Source: Amycolatopsis balhimycina FH 1894 (GTDB lineage Bacteria > Actinomycetota > Actinomycetes > Mycobacteriales > Pseudonocardiaceae). From it: a stretch of DNA of 64,000 bases. How positions within the stretch are numbered: the first letter of the stretch is position 1; each line of letters begins with the position of its first letter. The notes beneath the pieces are model-generated. The model was not told the origin of the DNA, searched no databases, and saw only the letters and a program-made list of their open reading frames with translations. Positions 33,948 to 43,925 of this stretch are shown here, in pieces. The stretch lies in NCBI RefSeq assembly GCF_000384295.1, contig NZ_KB913037.1, forward strand, positions 6,511,533 to 6,575,532, in the 5' to 3' direction. The position numbers and the translations under genes are program-made.

Positions 33948-35108
33948 TCAGCGGGACGGCCAGTGCCACGAAGGCCGGTCGAGGCGGCCCTGGCCGGCCA
34001 CCTTCGTCTCGCCGTACTCCTTCTCCAGTTCGACCGTGCCCACGTCGGTCACCTCCGCCAGTGCGCGGATCAGGGGCCGGGCGTGCGACACCACCACCAG
34101 CTGGGTCTCCTTCGCCGCCGTCGCGATCAAGGTCGCCAAGGCCGGCAGGAGGTCCGGGTGGAGGCTCGTCTCCGGCTCGTTCAGCACCAGCAGCTCCGGT
34201 GGGCGCGGGGTCAGCAGGGCCGCCACCCACAGGAGGAACCGCAGCGTGCCGTCGGACAGCTCCGCCGCCGACAGCGGCCGTAGCAGGCCGTGCTGGCGGA
34301 ACTCGACCGACAGCAGGCCGTCCTCGGAGCGCCGCACCTCCAAGGTCGAGCCGGGGAACGCCGCGTCGAGCACTTCCGCCAGGCCCTCGGCGTGGCCCAC
34401 CTCGATGATCGTCTGCAGGGCCGCCGCGAGGTCGGCGCCGTCGTGGGACAGCACCGGGGTGCGGGTGCCGATGCGGGACTGGCGGGCCGGGGCGTCGGCG
34501 TCCGTGCGGAAGTGGTCGTAGAAACGCCACGACCGGATGCGTTCCCGCAGCACCAGCAGCTCCGGGCACGCCCGCGGGTCCGAGAACTCGCTCAGCATGC
34601 TGTCGGTCAACCGGATCTTGAACCGGTCCTCGCCCCAGGCCCCGGAGGAAACGCGGGTGCGCACCGACGGGCCCGCCCGGTCCGCGAGCAACGCGGCCGG
34701 CCGCAGGAACGGTCCCGACCACACCGCTTCCCGCTTGAACTCCGGGTCGAGGTTGAACAGCGTCTTCTTGCCTGGCACCGGGAACCCCAGGTCGAGCGCG
34801 TAGCCGAACTCGTCGCCGGCGAAGCCGAGCCGCAGCCCGACGGCCTTCGTGTGCACCTTGCCCTCAACCCGCGAAGTGCCCCGTCGCACGCCGTTCTCCG
34901 GCCCGGCCCACAGCGTCGACGGCAGCCCGCCCTCACGGGCCAGCGCCGCCACGGCGCCGTTGCGCGACGCGTCCGCCAGCAGCCGCAACGCCCGGTACAG
35001 GCTGGACTTGCCGCTGCCGTTCGGTCCGGTGACGACGGTCAGGCCCGACAGCGGGATCACCAGATCACGCAGCGAGCGGTAGTTCTCGACGGCCAGCGTG
35101 GTGAGCAT
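33948..35108 (-). CDS. AAA family ATPase, SMC/RecF-like (AAA_21)
   Basis: 386 residues. Walker A is GPNGSGKSS near residue 29, the signature is LSDGTLRFL, Walker B is LLVLNEPETSLHPDL with a catalytic Glu, and the H-loop is VVSHAR. There is no coiled-coil arm, zinc hook or TOPRIM domain, so it is a compact RecF/ABC-type ATPase like the NTPase half of OLD-family proteins. Such proteins are sometimes the ATPase of defence pairs, but no effector gene is adjacent. It stands alone between a convergent LacI gene and a 55-bp palindrome. Confidence 0.83.
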   Translation of the reverse strand: MLTTLAVENYRSLRDLVIPLSGLTVVTGPNGSGKSSLYRALRLLADASRNGAVAALAREGGLPSTLWAGPENGVRRGTSRVEGKVHTKAVGLRLGFAGDEFGYALDLGFPVPGKKTLFNLDPEFKREAVWSGPFLRPAALLADRAGPSVRTRVSSGAWGEDRFKIRLTDSMLSEFSDPRACPELLVLRERIRSWRFYDHFRTDADAPARQSRIGTRTPVLSHDGADLAAALQTIIEVGHAEGLAEVLDAAFPGSTLEVRRSEDGLLSVEFRQHGLLRPLSAAELSDGTLRFLLWVAALLTPRPPELLVLNEPETSLHPDLLPALATLIATAAKETQLVVVSHARPLIRALAEVTDVGTVELEKEYGETKVAGQGRLDRPSWHWPSR

Positions 35109-35138
35109 GCCCCGAACCTAGCGGGCGCCCCGTCGCAA

Positions 35139-35193
35139 GTCCGTGAATGGCACATTGAGAGACGTAGAGTCCCTCGATGTGCCATTCACGGAC
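35139..35193. repeat. 55-bp palindrome (diverged copy 3)
   Basis: Two 25-base arms (35139-35163 and 35169-35193) around GTAGA pair throughout with two G-T wobbles. The arm core GTGAATGGCACATTGAG is related to GTGAAGGCCACCTTGAG of the copies at 11423 and 19394, with changes matched on the other arm. Its total length is again 55 bp. It follows the HxlR gene and lies upstream of the AAA ATPase gene. Confidence 0.88.
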
Positions 35194-35207
35194 CGTCGCG
35201 GCCTGGC

Positions 35208-35699
35208 TCAGCCGACCGGGTCCGCCAGCGGGATCTCGCCTTCGCCGAGCCAGGAGCCGCGCCACGCGAGGTCGGCCCTGACCAGTGGTTTTCCGCAGTT
35301 GTCGCACTTGGCGCCCGGTCGCGTGAGCTGCCCGCAGCGGGTGTGGACCAGGTCTGTCGGGCCGTACTCGCTCTTCGTCGCGGTGTACGCGTCACCCCAC
35401 GCGCCGAGCGCGTGCAGCACCGGCAACGCGTCCGAGCCGGCCTGGGTGAGGCGGTACTCGTGGCGAGTGCGGCCGCCGTCGCGGTAGGGGAGCTTCGTCA
35501 GCAGGCCGCGGTCGACGAGCTTGGCCAGCCGGGTCGTCAGCACGTTGTCGGCGATGCCGAGCTGGGCGCGGAAGTCCTCGAACCGGGTGGTGCCCGCGGT
35601 GGCGTTGCGCAGGATCAGCAGCGTCCACGGCTCGCCGAGGACGTCGGCGGCGCGGGCGATCGGGCAGGAGGCGTCCTCCCACGTGATGCGACGGCTCAT
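35208..35699 (-). CDS. HxlR-family transcriptional regulator
   Basis: 163 residues. The family-specific Cys lies near the N-terminus (WEDASCPIARAADVLGEPWTLLILRN), followed by the winged helix (TTRFEDFRAQLGIADNVLTTRLAKLVDRGLL). A C-terminal patch with three cysteines (HTRCGQLTRPGAKCDNCG) looks like a small zinc-binding tail. It is divergent from an SDR gene, and two matching inverted repeats lie between them, so it probably represses itself and the SDR and responds through its cysteine to electrophiles. Confidence 0.9.
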   Translation of the reverse strand: MSRRITWEDASCPIARAADVLGEPWTLLILRNATAGTTRFEDFRAQLGIADNVLTTRLAKLVDRGLLTKLPYRDGGRTRHEYRLTQAGSDALPVLHALGAWGDAYTATKSEYGPTDLVHTRCGQLTRPGAKCDNCGKPLVRADLAWRGSWLGEGEIPLADPVG

Positions 35700-35719
35700 C
35701 GTGTGATCCCTTCGTGCTG

Positions 35720-35736
35720 ACTTGCTCCGAGCAAGT
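35720..35736. promoter_or_regulatory. HxlR operator 1
   Basis: ACTTGCTCCGAGCAAGT is a 7-bp perfect inverted repeat around CCG, 21 bases upstream of the HxlR start. It shares the core CTTGC-NNCGA-GCAAG with the second site. Confidence 0.68.
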
Positions 35737-35762
35737 TTACGCCGTAGGGTCGGCCGTAGCTA

Positions 35763-35779
35763 GCTTGCAACGAGCAAGC
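35763..35779. promoter_or_regulatory. HxlR operator 2
   Basis: GCTTGCAACGAGCAAGC has 6-bp arms around AACGA and lies 22 bases before the SDR start. Its core starts 43 bases after that of operator 1, about four helical turns, so two dimers would sit on the same DNA face. Confidence 0.68.
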
Positions 35780-35800
35780 CAGATGCGAGAGGAGTTCGTC

Positions 35801-36505
35801 ATGGAGATCACGGGTGCGGTGGCGCTGGTCACCGGAGCCAACCGGGGGCTCGGCCGTCAGTTCGCCGCCGCCCTCCTCGAGCGCGGCGCGGCCAAGGTCT
35901 ACGCCGCCGCGCGGAATCCCGAATCGGTCGACCTGCCCGGGGTGGTCCCGCTGAAGCTCGACGTCACCGACCCCGAGTCGATCCGGGAAGCCGCCGCGAT
36001 CGCCGGAGACGTCACGCTGCTGGTCAACAACGCCGGCTCGTCCACCGGGGCGTCGCTGCTCGGCGGGTCCCTCGACGACATCCGGCTGGAGATGGACACG
36101 CACTACTTCGGCACCCTCGGCGTGACGCGCGAGTTCGCGCCCGTGCTGGAGCGCAACGGCGGCGGCGCGGTGCTCAACGTGCTCTCCGTGCTTTCCTGGT
36201 TCACCGCGCCGCAGGTCGCGGCGTACTCCGCGGCGAAGGCGGCGGCCTGGTCGCTGACCAACGCGCTGCGCCTGGAACTGGCCCCGCAGAAGACCCTGGT
36301 GACCGGGCTGCACGTCGGCTACATGGACACCGACATGGCCAAGAACGTCGACGGGCCGAAGGCCGACCCGGCGATCGTGGCGGGTCTCGCGCTCGACGGC
36401 GTCGCCCAGGGCCGCTTCGAGGTGATCGCCGACGACATCAGCCGGAACGTGCGCGCCGGGCTGGCCGGCGACCTGACCGGGCTCTACCCGGCGCTGGTGT
36501 CTTGA
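35801..36505 (+). CDS. Short-chain dehydrogenase/reductase
   Basis: 234 residues of a classical SDR: cofactor loop TGANRGLGRQFA, NNAG (LLVNNAGSS), catalytic Ser in VLSVLSWF and YSAAK (Tyr-x-x-x-Lys). The ATG at 35801 follows GAGAGGAG; the frame is open to 35714 but has no better start. It is divergent from the HxlR gene, a very common pairing in which the reductase detoxifies an aldehyde or quinone that the regulator senses. Substrate unknown. Confidence 0.9.
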   Translation: MEITGAVALVTGANRGLGRQFAAALLERGAAKVYAAARNPESVDLPGVVPLKLDVTDPESIREAAAIAGDVTLLVNNAGSSTGASLLGGSLDDIRLEMDTHYFGTLGVTREFAPVLERNGGGAVLNVLSVLSWFTAPQVAAYSAAKAAAWSLTNALRLELAPQKTLVTGLHVGYMDTDMAKNVDGPKADPAIVAGLALDGVAQGRFEVIADDISRNVRAGLAGDLTGLYPALVS

Positions 36506-36603
36506 GTCCACTTCGGACGGTGTCGGCCCGCTGAACGGGTTCCCGGTCAACGGGAGCCGGCGCCGTTCGTATTGACCGTGGCGGTATGTCGACTTAGCGT
36601 TTT

Positions 36604-36634
36604 CCGACAGTAAGGAAACTTTCCTAACTGTCGG
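36604..36634 (+). promoter_or_regulatory. csn-box-like operator of the chitosanase gene
   Basis: Near-perfect 15-bp arms (36604-36618, 36620-36634) around one base; the centre reads TAAGGAAACTTTCCTAA. It ends just ahead of the ribosome site of the chitosanase gene. Chitosanase genes of streptomycetes carry a very similar palindrome bound by the ROK repressor CsnR. Confidence 0.7.
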
Positions 36635-36642
36635 AGGTCATC

Positions 36643-37710
36643 ATGTACAGACCCCGCGCGATCGCCATGGCGATCGCGGCCGTCGGCGCGCTGCTGGCAG
36701 CGGCGTTCGTGCCCGCGGCCGCGAACGCCGCGACTACCACCTACGAAGCCGAGAACGCCACCATTTCCCAAGGCGCGGTCAACTCCGACCACGCCGGCTT
36801 CACCGGCACCGGCTTCGTCAACTACGACAACCTGACCGGCTCCTACGTCCAGTGGCCGGTCTCGGTCGCCGTCGCCGGCAGCACGACGCTGACCTTGCGG
36901 TTCGCCAACGGCACGACGACCGCTCGGCCGATGACCGTCGCCGTCGACGGCACGACCGTCGCGACGCCGTCGTTCGCCGGGACCGGCGCCTGGACGACGT
37001 GGGCCACCACGCCGGTGTCCGTGACGCTGACCGCGGGCACGCACACCGTCCGGGCGACCGCGACGACCGCGAACGGCGGCCCGAACGTCGACTCGCTGAC
37101 CGTCGGCGACTCCGGGGGCGGCGGTGGGGCGCCGAGCGCGTCCGAACTGCTGGCCAAGCTGACGTCGTGCAGCCAGATCTCCAGCGGCAAGTACAAGACC
37201 GACTCCGAGACGAGCCGGACGATCCCGGTGTGCGGGCTTTCGGACGCGGTCTTCTGGAAGGCCGACATGGACATCGACTGCGACGGCCAGCGGACCTCGC
37301 AGTGCAACGAGAACACCGACTGCTGCTTCCAGGCCGACACGGCGTTCCACCAGTCCGACGGGAAACCGCTGAACGCCGCGGTACTGCCGTACGTCGTCGT
37401 GCCGAGCCCGAGCAGTACCTGGGACTACCGGAAGTTCGGCATCGCGGGCGCCGGCGTCGTGGCGGTGATCTACAACAACCAGGTGACCTACGCCGTGGTC
37501 GGTGACACCGGGCCGACCGACATCATCGGCGAAGCGTCCTATGCGACCGCGAGTTCGCTCGGGATCAACCCGGACCCGTCGAACGGCGGCACGGACTCGG
37601 GCGTCACCTACCTTTTCTTCAAGAATTCGAAGGTGACGCCGATCGAGAGCCACGCCAACGCCGTGAGCACCGGCGAAGCGCTCGCCCGGCAGTTCGTGGA
37701 CAACCACTGA
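36643..37710 (+). CDS. Secreted GH75 chitosanase with N-terminal carbohydrate-binding domain
   Basis: 355 residues. A signal peptide ends at ANAA near residue 30. A beta-sandwich carbohydrate-binding domain of CBM6/35 type follows (TYEAENATISQGAV through NVDSLTVGD), then a Gly-rich linker and a GH75 domain. Its markers are DAVFWKADMDIDCDG, LPYVVVPSP and VVAVIYNNQVTYAVVGDTGPTDIIGEASYATA, which hold the catalytic Asp and Glu. GH75 enzymes cut chitosan internally. The operator just upstream matches the box found before other chitosanase genes, which supports the call. A strong hairpin follows the stop. Confidence 0.88.
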   Translation: MYRPRAIAMAIAAVGALLAAAFVPAAANAATTTYEAENATISQGAVNSDHAGFTGTGFVNYDNLTGSYVQWPVSVAVAGSTTLTLRFANGTTTARPMTVAVDGTTVATPSFAGTGAWTTWATTPVSVTLTAGTHTVRATATTANGGPNVDSLTVGDSGGGGGAPSASELLAKLTSCSQISSGKYKTDSETSRTIPVCGLSDAVFWKADMDIDCDGQRTSQCNENTDCCFQADTAFHQSDGKPLNAAVLPYVVVPSPSSTWDYRKFGIAGAGVVAVIYNNQVTYAVVGDTGPTDIIGEASYATASSLGINPDPSNGGTDSGVTYLFFKNSKVTPIESHANAVSTGEALARQFVDNH

Positions 37711-37714
37711 CGCT

Positions 37715-37742
37715 CCGGGGTCCCCCCGTTGGGGGACCCCGG
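37715..37742 (+). terminator. Terminator of the chitosanase gene
   Basis: A 12-bp perfect stem (37715-37726 with 37731-37742) has a CGTT loop and starts five bases after the chitosanase stop. There is no T-run, as is usual in GC-rich actinomycetes. Confidence 0.8.
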
Positions 37743-37768
37743 AACACCGGCCCGGCGGGCGCGGGCGT

Positions 37769-38407
37769 ATGAATGGGTGGGTGCCCGAAAACGTCGAAAC
37801 CGGAAACGGCCGAACGAGGAACCGCTGGGGCGAAGGGGAACGGCTGCGCGGGGAGATTCTGGCCGCGGCCGGCCGGCTGCTAGCCGAGCTGGGCGGCGAG
37901 GACGGGCTGACGATCCGCGGGGTGGCGCGCGCGGTCGGCATCGCCCCGGCGAGCATCTACCAGCATTTTTCCGATCGTGCGGAATTGGTGCGCGGCTTGC
38001 TCGACCACGAATACACGCGGCTGCGCGACGCGATGTGCGCGGCGGAGGAGCCGCTGGGCGAAACCGACGTCGTCGGCCGGGTGCGGGCGCAGATTCACGC
38101 TTACTGCACGTTCGCCATGGAGAACCCGGGGCATTACCGGCTGATGCTCGCGAACGGCGCGTCGCGCCCGGATCCCGGCGCCCGCGCGGAAGGCCCGCTG
38201 CTGGACGTGATCGACCGCCTGGCGGCGGGCTTCGAGCGCTGCGTCGAAGCCGGCCACCTGCTGAGGGTGACCCCGGGCCGCGCGGCGGCCGTGGTGTTCG
38301 TCGGCGCGCACGGGCGGGTGGCCCTGTTCCACAGCGTGCTCAACCGGACCGGGGCCGAGCTGGTGGAGCCGTTCGTCGACGAGCTGATCTCACTCGTCTT
38401 CGTGTGA
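37769..38407 (+). CDS. TetR-family transcriptional regulator
   Basis: 212 residues. The helix-turn-helix LTIRGVARAVGIAPASIYQHFSDRAELVRGLLDH is near residues 48-82; the C-terminal half is a TetR ligand domain with the WHG-type segment (NPGHYRLMLANGASRPDPG). ATG 37769 is taken though no good ribosome site is visible; GTG 37781 is an alternative. Its stop is only two bases from the convergent phosphotransferase stop. Its target genes are not evident. Confidence 0.87.
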   Translation: MNGWVPENVETGNGRTRNRWGEGERLRGEILAAAGRLLAELGGEDGLTIRGVARAVGIAPASIYQHFSDRAELVRGLLDHEYTRLRDAMCAAEEPLGETDVVGRVRAQIHAYCTFAMENPGHYRLMLANGASRPDPGARAEGPLLDVIDRLAAGFERCVEAGHLLRVTPGRAAAVVFVGAHGRVALFHSVLNRTGAELVEPFVDELISLVFV

Positions 38408-38409
38408 GT

Positions 38410-39297
38410 TCAGACGGCCCGGTGCAGGGCGTCGATGTCCCTCCCGAGGTGTTCGGCGACGAACCTCGCCCGGTCCGCGTCGCCGTCCTTGCGCGGTGCC
38501 ATCTCCACCAGCATGATCAGGTCCAGGTACACGCGGTACAACGCCAGCCGGCGGCGAGCGGGCGCGTCGAACCGCGCCGGGCCGCCGGCCGCGCGGTAGC
38601 CCGCCACCAGGTCGGTGTCCAGGTCGCGGAACAGCGTCAGGGAGACGAATTCCGCCACCGGGTCGCCCCAGAACGCGCGCTCGGCGTCGATGATCCCCGA
38701 CACCCGGCCGTCGTCGAGGAGGATGTTGCCGTCCCACAGGTCGAAGTGCACCAGGACCGGTGTCGCGACCAGCGCCAGCAGTGGCTCGTGACGGCGCACA
38801 AGGTGCGCGATCTCCGCGGCCGGCCGCGGCAGACGCACCCCGTACCGGACGGCGCCCGCGAGCACGGCGTCCACCATCGCCGTGAACGCCGCCGGCCACG
38901 TCGGGTGCAGGGGATCCTGCGGGTAGCCGAACCCCTCGCCGGTCACCTTGTGCAGTCCCGCGACGATCCCGCCGAGCTCCCGCCGCAGCCGCGGACGATC
39001 GGCGACCTCGCGGCCGTGCCAGGGAACGCCGGGCACCTCCGTCATCAGCAGGAATCCCGGCCCGGCGCCCACCACCGACGGCAGCGGCCCCGGCACCAGG
39101 CGGTAGTACTCCGCCTCCGTCGCCAGCAGGTCGTGTTCGTGTGCGAGACCGGGAGCGGTCGGCGCGATCTTGAGCACCAGCCGCCGCCCGTCCGCCAGTC
39201 TCAGCCGGACCGCCGTGTTGTACGTACCCCCGCCGATTTCCCCGGCCGTCACCACCGAAGCCGGGTCGATGCCCGATGCGATCAGTTCCCCGTCCAC
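38410..39297 (-). CDS. Aminoglycoside-phosphotransferase/fructosamine-kinase-like kinase
   Basis: 295 residues of the protein-kinase-like APH fold: a nucleotide strand with LVLKIAP (Lys), the catalytic loop VHFDLWDGNILLDDG (Asp and Asn) and IIDAERAFWGDPVAEF holding the metal-binding Asp. Closest in pattern to APH and fructosamine kinases. It is the third gene of a TetR-controlled operon, starting with GTG inside the end of the flavoprotein gene (16-base overlap). A drug-modifying role is possible given the UvrA-like resistance protein at the operon head; the substrate is unproven. Confidence 0.87.
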   Translation of the reverse strand: MDGELIASGIDPASVVTAGEIGGGTYNTAVRLRLADGRRLVLKIAPTAPGLAHEHDLLATEAEYYRLVPGPLPSVVGAGPGFLLMTEVPGVPWHGREVADRPRLRRELGGIVAGLHKVTGEGFGYPQDPLHPTWPAAFTAMVDAVLAGAVRYGVRLPRPAAEIAHLVRRHEPLLALVATPVLVHFDLWDGNILLDDGRVSGIIDAERAFWGDPVAEFVSLTLFRDLDTDLVAGYRAAGGPARFDAPARRRLALYRVYLDLIMLVEMAPRKDGDADRARFVAEHLGRDIDALHRAV

Positions 39298-40096
39298 CCG
39301 GCCGAGTCTCCCAGCTTTTCCGCCGCGTCGGCCAGATCTTCCGGCGTCGGGGCGTCGTCCTGGGTCAGCTTTCGCCGCCAGTAGCCGGTGAACTCGATGT
39401 CGCCCTTGGGTAAGCCGCGCTCGCCGACGAGGTGACGACGCAACGCGCGGACCGTCGACGCCTCACCGGCCAGCCAGGCCGCCGACCCCGCCGGCAGCAC
39501 CGCCCCACGCACCGCCTCCAGGAGACGGCTGCCGTGCTCGGCGCCGTTCCGGTGCAGCCAGTGCACCTCGCCGGGCAGCGGCTGCTCCTCCGCCACGTCT
39601 TCGACCTCGAGGAACACCGCTGGACTGTCCACTTCGGACATGATCGAGGCGACGGCGGGGATCGCCGTCTCATCGCCCGCGAGGAGCAGAGTGTCCGCTG
39701 CGGACAGTGGGCGGCGGTAGGCCGGGTCCGGGCCGTAGCGGCCGAGGACGTCACCCACTGCCGCCTGGAACGCCCAGGCCGTGGCCGGGCCCGCCGGACC
39801 GGGGTGCAGCACGAAGTCCACGTCGATCGTGCCGCGATTCCGCGAGCGCACGGTGTAGCTGCGCATCACCGGCCGCTCTTCCTCGGGGATCGCGAGGAAC
39901 GCCTGGTACCAGCGCATGACGTCGTCGTCCGCCGCCGTCGGCAGCCGCACCGGGCAGCCCGGTGGCGGGACCAGCAGCTTGAGCTGCTGGTCCGGCCACG
40001 GCTCCAGCTCGCCGAGGCCGTCGCCGGTGAAGGTGACGCGCGCGGTGCGCGGGGTCACGCGCCGCACCGCGGTGACTTCGAGCAGGCCGGTCGGGT

Positions 40097-40100
<4 letters not shown>
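39282..40100 (-). CDS. Siderophore-interacting flavoprotein (SIP family)
   Basis: 272 residues. The FAD-binding beta-barrel has MRSYTVRSRN (RxYTxR motif for FAD) and the C-terminal NAD(P)-binding part has TLLLAGDETAIPAVASIMSEV and AWLAGEASTVRALRRHLV. The C-terminus has YWRRKLTQDD, typical of ViuB-like ferric-siderophore reductases. It would release iron from siderophores in the cytoplasm. It overlaps the UvrA-like gene upstream by ATGA. An iron-release enzyme in an otherwise resistance-like operon is unusual and may mean the effluxed or protected compound is an iron chelate. Confidence 0.89.
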
Positions 40101-42388
<2,288 letters not shown>

Positions 42389-42414
42389 ACCGTCCTTCTT
42401 GATAGCTTAGGCTG

Positions 42415-42444
42415 TAAAGTGATTGTCCATCGTACATTACTTTA
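42415..42444. promoter_or_regulatory. TetR operator between the UvrA-like operon and its regulator
   Basis: TAAAGTGAT and ATTACTTTA are inverted repeats (one mismatch) spaced by 12 bases in an AT-rich gap of a GC-rich genome. The site lies 26 bases ahead of the UvrA-like start and 20 ahead of the TetR start, where a bound repressor would block both promoters. Confidence 0.62.
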
Positions 42445-42464
42445 TGGTGTAAGGAGTCGGCAAG

Positions 42465-43262
42465 GTGGTCGTCTTCGCGGGTCAGGGCGACGCCCGGCGG
42501 TCCATGGAACTGCTGTGGGGGCCGCGCGTGGTCGCGCCGCGCACCGGCCCGGGCCCCAAACCGGGCCTGTCGGTCGAGGCGATCGTCGCGGCGGCGATCG
42601 AGATAGCGGACGCCGAGGGCATGGGCGCGCTGTCGATGCGATCGGTCGGCGAACGCCTCGGCCGCACGGCGATGGCGCTGTACACGTACGTGCCGGGCAA
42701 GACCGAGCTGGTCGACCTCATGTACGACCGGACGCTGGGGGAGCTGCCTTCGTCTTTTCCGGTTTCGGATGGCTGGCGCCCGGCGGCGTTGGCCTTGGCG
42801 AGCTCGTTGTGGGACCTGCACTTGCGGCACCCGTGGCTGCTGCAGGTCTCGCCGGCGCGCCCGGCGCTGGGGCCGGGGGAGTTCCACGTCCAGGAGACGC
42901 TGCTTTCCGTCTTGGCTGCGACCGGGTTGCCGTTGTCCCGGGTGCGCTGGGTGGTGGCGGCGCTGTTCAACGTCGTCCGCGGCTCGGTCCAGGCGGCGGC
43001 GGAGTCCCGCCAGGCGGCGACCGAGACGGGACAGTCCGAAGAGGACTGGTGGTACGCGCGCTCGGCGCTGCTGGGTGAGCTGGCGCCGGATCTGACGGCC
43101 CGGTTCCCGACGGTGGCCCGGCTCGGTGCCGAGGGCGCGTTCGAAGCGCCGTCCGACGAGCCTTACTTGGAGCGCGAGGCGCGGCTGTCGTTCGAGGCGG
43201 GCTTGGAGCTGCTGCTGGACGGCGTCGAAGCGGCGATCGTCAAGGCTTCCGGGCCTCGATGA
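42465..43262 (+). CDS. TetR-family regulator (tetracycline-repressor-like C-terminus)
   Basis: 265 residues. A 30-residue leader precedes the helix-turn-helix (GLSVEAIVAAAIEIADAEGMGALSMRSVGERLGRTAMALYTYV). The C-terminal domain (about 100-255) is of the TetR_C_1 type, which binds tetracycline or other drugs. GTG 42465 follows AAGGAG by eight bases. It is divergent from the UvrA-like operon and probably represses it. Its 3' end overlaps a decayed gene on the other strand by about 22 bases. Confidence 0.9.
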   Translation: MVVFAGQGDARRSMELLWGPRVVAPRTGPGPKPGLSVEAIVAAAIEIADAEGMGALSMRSVGERLGRTAMALYTYVPGKTELVDLMYDRTLGELPSSFPVSDGWRPAALALASSLWDLHLRHPWLLQVSPARPALGPGEFHVQETLLSVLAATGLPLSRVRWVVAALFNVVRGSVQAAAESRQAATETGQSEEDWWYARSALLGELAPDLTARFPTVARLGAEGAFEAPSDEPYLEREARLSFEAGLELLLDGVEAAIVKASGPR

Positions 43263-43465
43263 GGAACCGGGTCGTGTGGGCGACGAACGGGCCCTCCCGC
43301 TCGATCAGTTCGTGCAGCTCCCGCCGGCCGCAACCGGGCCGACGCCTTCGCGACGTTCGGCGGCCACGACTCGGTGGCCACCATCAGCGGCGGCAGGGAA
43401 GGGCAGCCGTCGAGGACTTCGCCGAAGCTTCGGCCACCAAGTCCTCGAACATGACTCCGATCGTC
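43240..43465 (-). pseudogene. Remnant of a SAM-dependent methyltransferase 3' end
   Basis: On the minus strand the last 24 codons before the TGA at 43240-43242 read LHELIEREGPFVAHTTRFLIEARKP, the usual end of type 11 methyltransferases. Upstream pieces that look coding (SFGEVLDGCPSLPPLMVATE and VTIGVMFEDLVAEA) lie in other frames, so at least two frameshifts separate them, and the methyl-donor-binding motifs are gone. The 202-base stretch between the TetR stop and the small gene at 43464 is otherwise empty. The call rests on residue pattern only. Confidence 0.45.
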
Positions 43466-43694
43466 ACAAAGCGGGCGGAGGGCCGCCACCGGATTTCCGC
43501 ACCGGCGGCGGGGGCACGGGCTTGGCGAGGGTGACAGCGGCGAACTCGACGACGACCGGGCCGCGGCGGGTGTCGACCGTGCACGTCGTTTCGTCGCGGG
43601 CCACCAGGTTCCCGAGTGCGTCGGTGAAGCCGCCCTCGATCCGGTAGCGCACTACGACCCGCGTGCCGAGCGGTAGTTCCCGCAGCAGTTTCAC
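43464..43694 (-). CDS. Small protein like the N-terminal domain of Rv0428c-family acetyltransferases
   Basis: 76 residues: VKLLRELPLGTRVVVRYRI, then DALGNLVARDETTCTVDTRRGPVVVEFAAVTLAKPVPPPP. The pattern (GTRVVVRYR..., DxLG, T..VxTRRG, VxxAKPVPPPP) matches the SH3-like N-terminal domain that precedes the acetyltransferase domain in cg3035/Rv0428c-type GNAT proteins, as I remember that family. Here it ends with RKSGGGPPPAL and no acetyltransferase follows. It overlaps the glutaredoxin gene by GTGA. Either a free-standing form or a truncated gene; the remnant just downstream makes truncation plausible. Confidence 0.6.
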   Translation of the reverse strand: MKLLRELPLGTRVVVRYRIEGGFTDALGNLVARDETTCTVDTRRGPVVVEFAAVTLAKPVPPPPVRKSGGGPPPAL

Positions 43695-43921
43695 AGCCGC
43701 CCGCTCAGCTCCTCGTCGGACGGCTCGACCAGGAACGTGCCGTCCTCCCACACGATCGTCGGGATGCGGCGCGCGCCGTCCTGCAGCTCGCGGACCCGGC
43801 GCTCGGCGTCCGCGTCCGCCTCGACGTCCACATAGGAGTATTCGACGCCTTCGCGGTCGAGCAGCGCGCGGCTGCGCTTCACGTCCGGGCACCAGTCCGC
43901 GCCGTACACCGTCAGTTTCAC
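43691..43921 (-). CDS. Monothiol glutaredoxin/mycoredoxin-like protein
   Basis: 76 residues with a thioredoxin fold: MKLTVYGADWCPDVKRSRALL, cis-Pro RRIPTIVWEDGTFLVEPSDEEL. The active site is CPDV, so only the first cysteine is present, unlike the CxxC of mycoredoxin-1 or NrdH. It would work by a monothiol mechanism, most likely with mycothiol. It lies four bases after dedA and overlaps the next small gene, so the three form an operon. Confidence 0.85.
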   Translation of the reverse strand: MKLTVYGADWCPDVKRSRALLDREGVEYSYVDVEADADAERRVRELQDGARRIPTIVWEDGTFLVEPSDEELSGRL

Positions 43922-43925
43922 GAAA

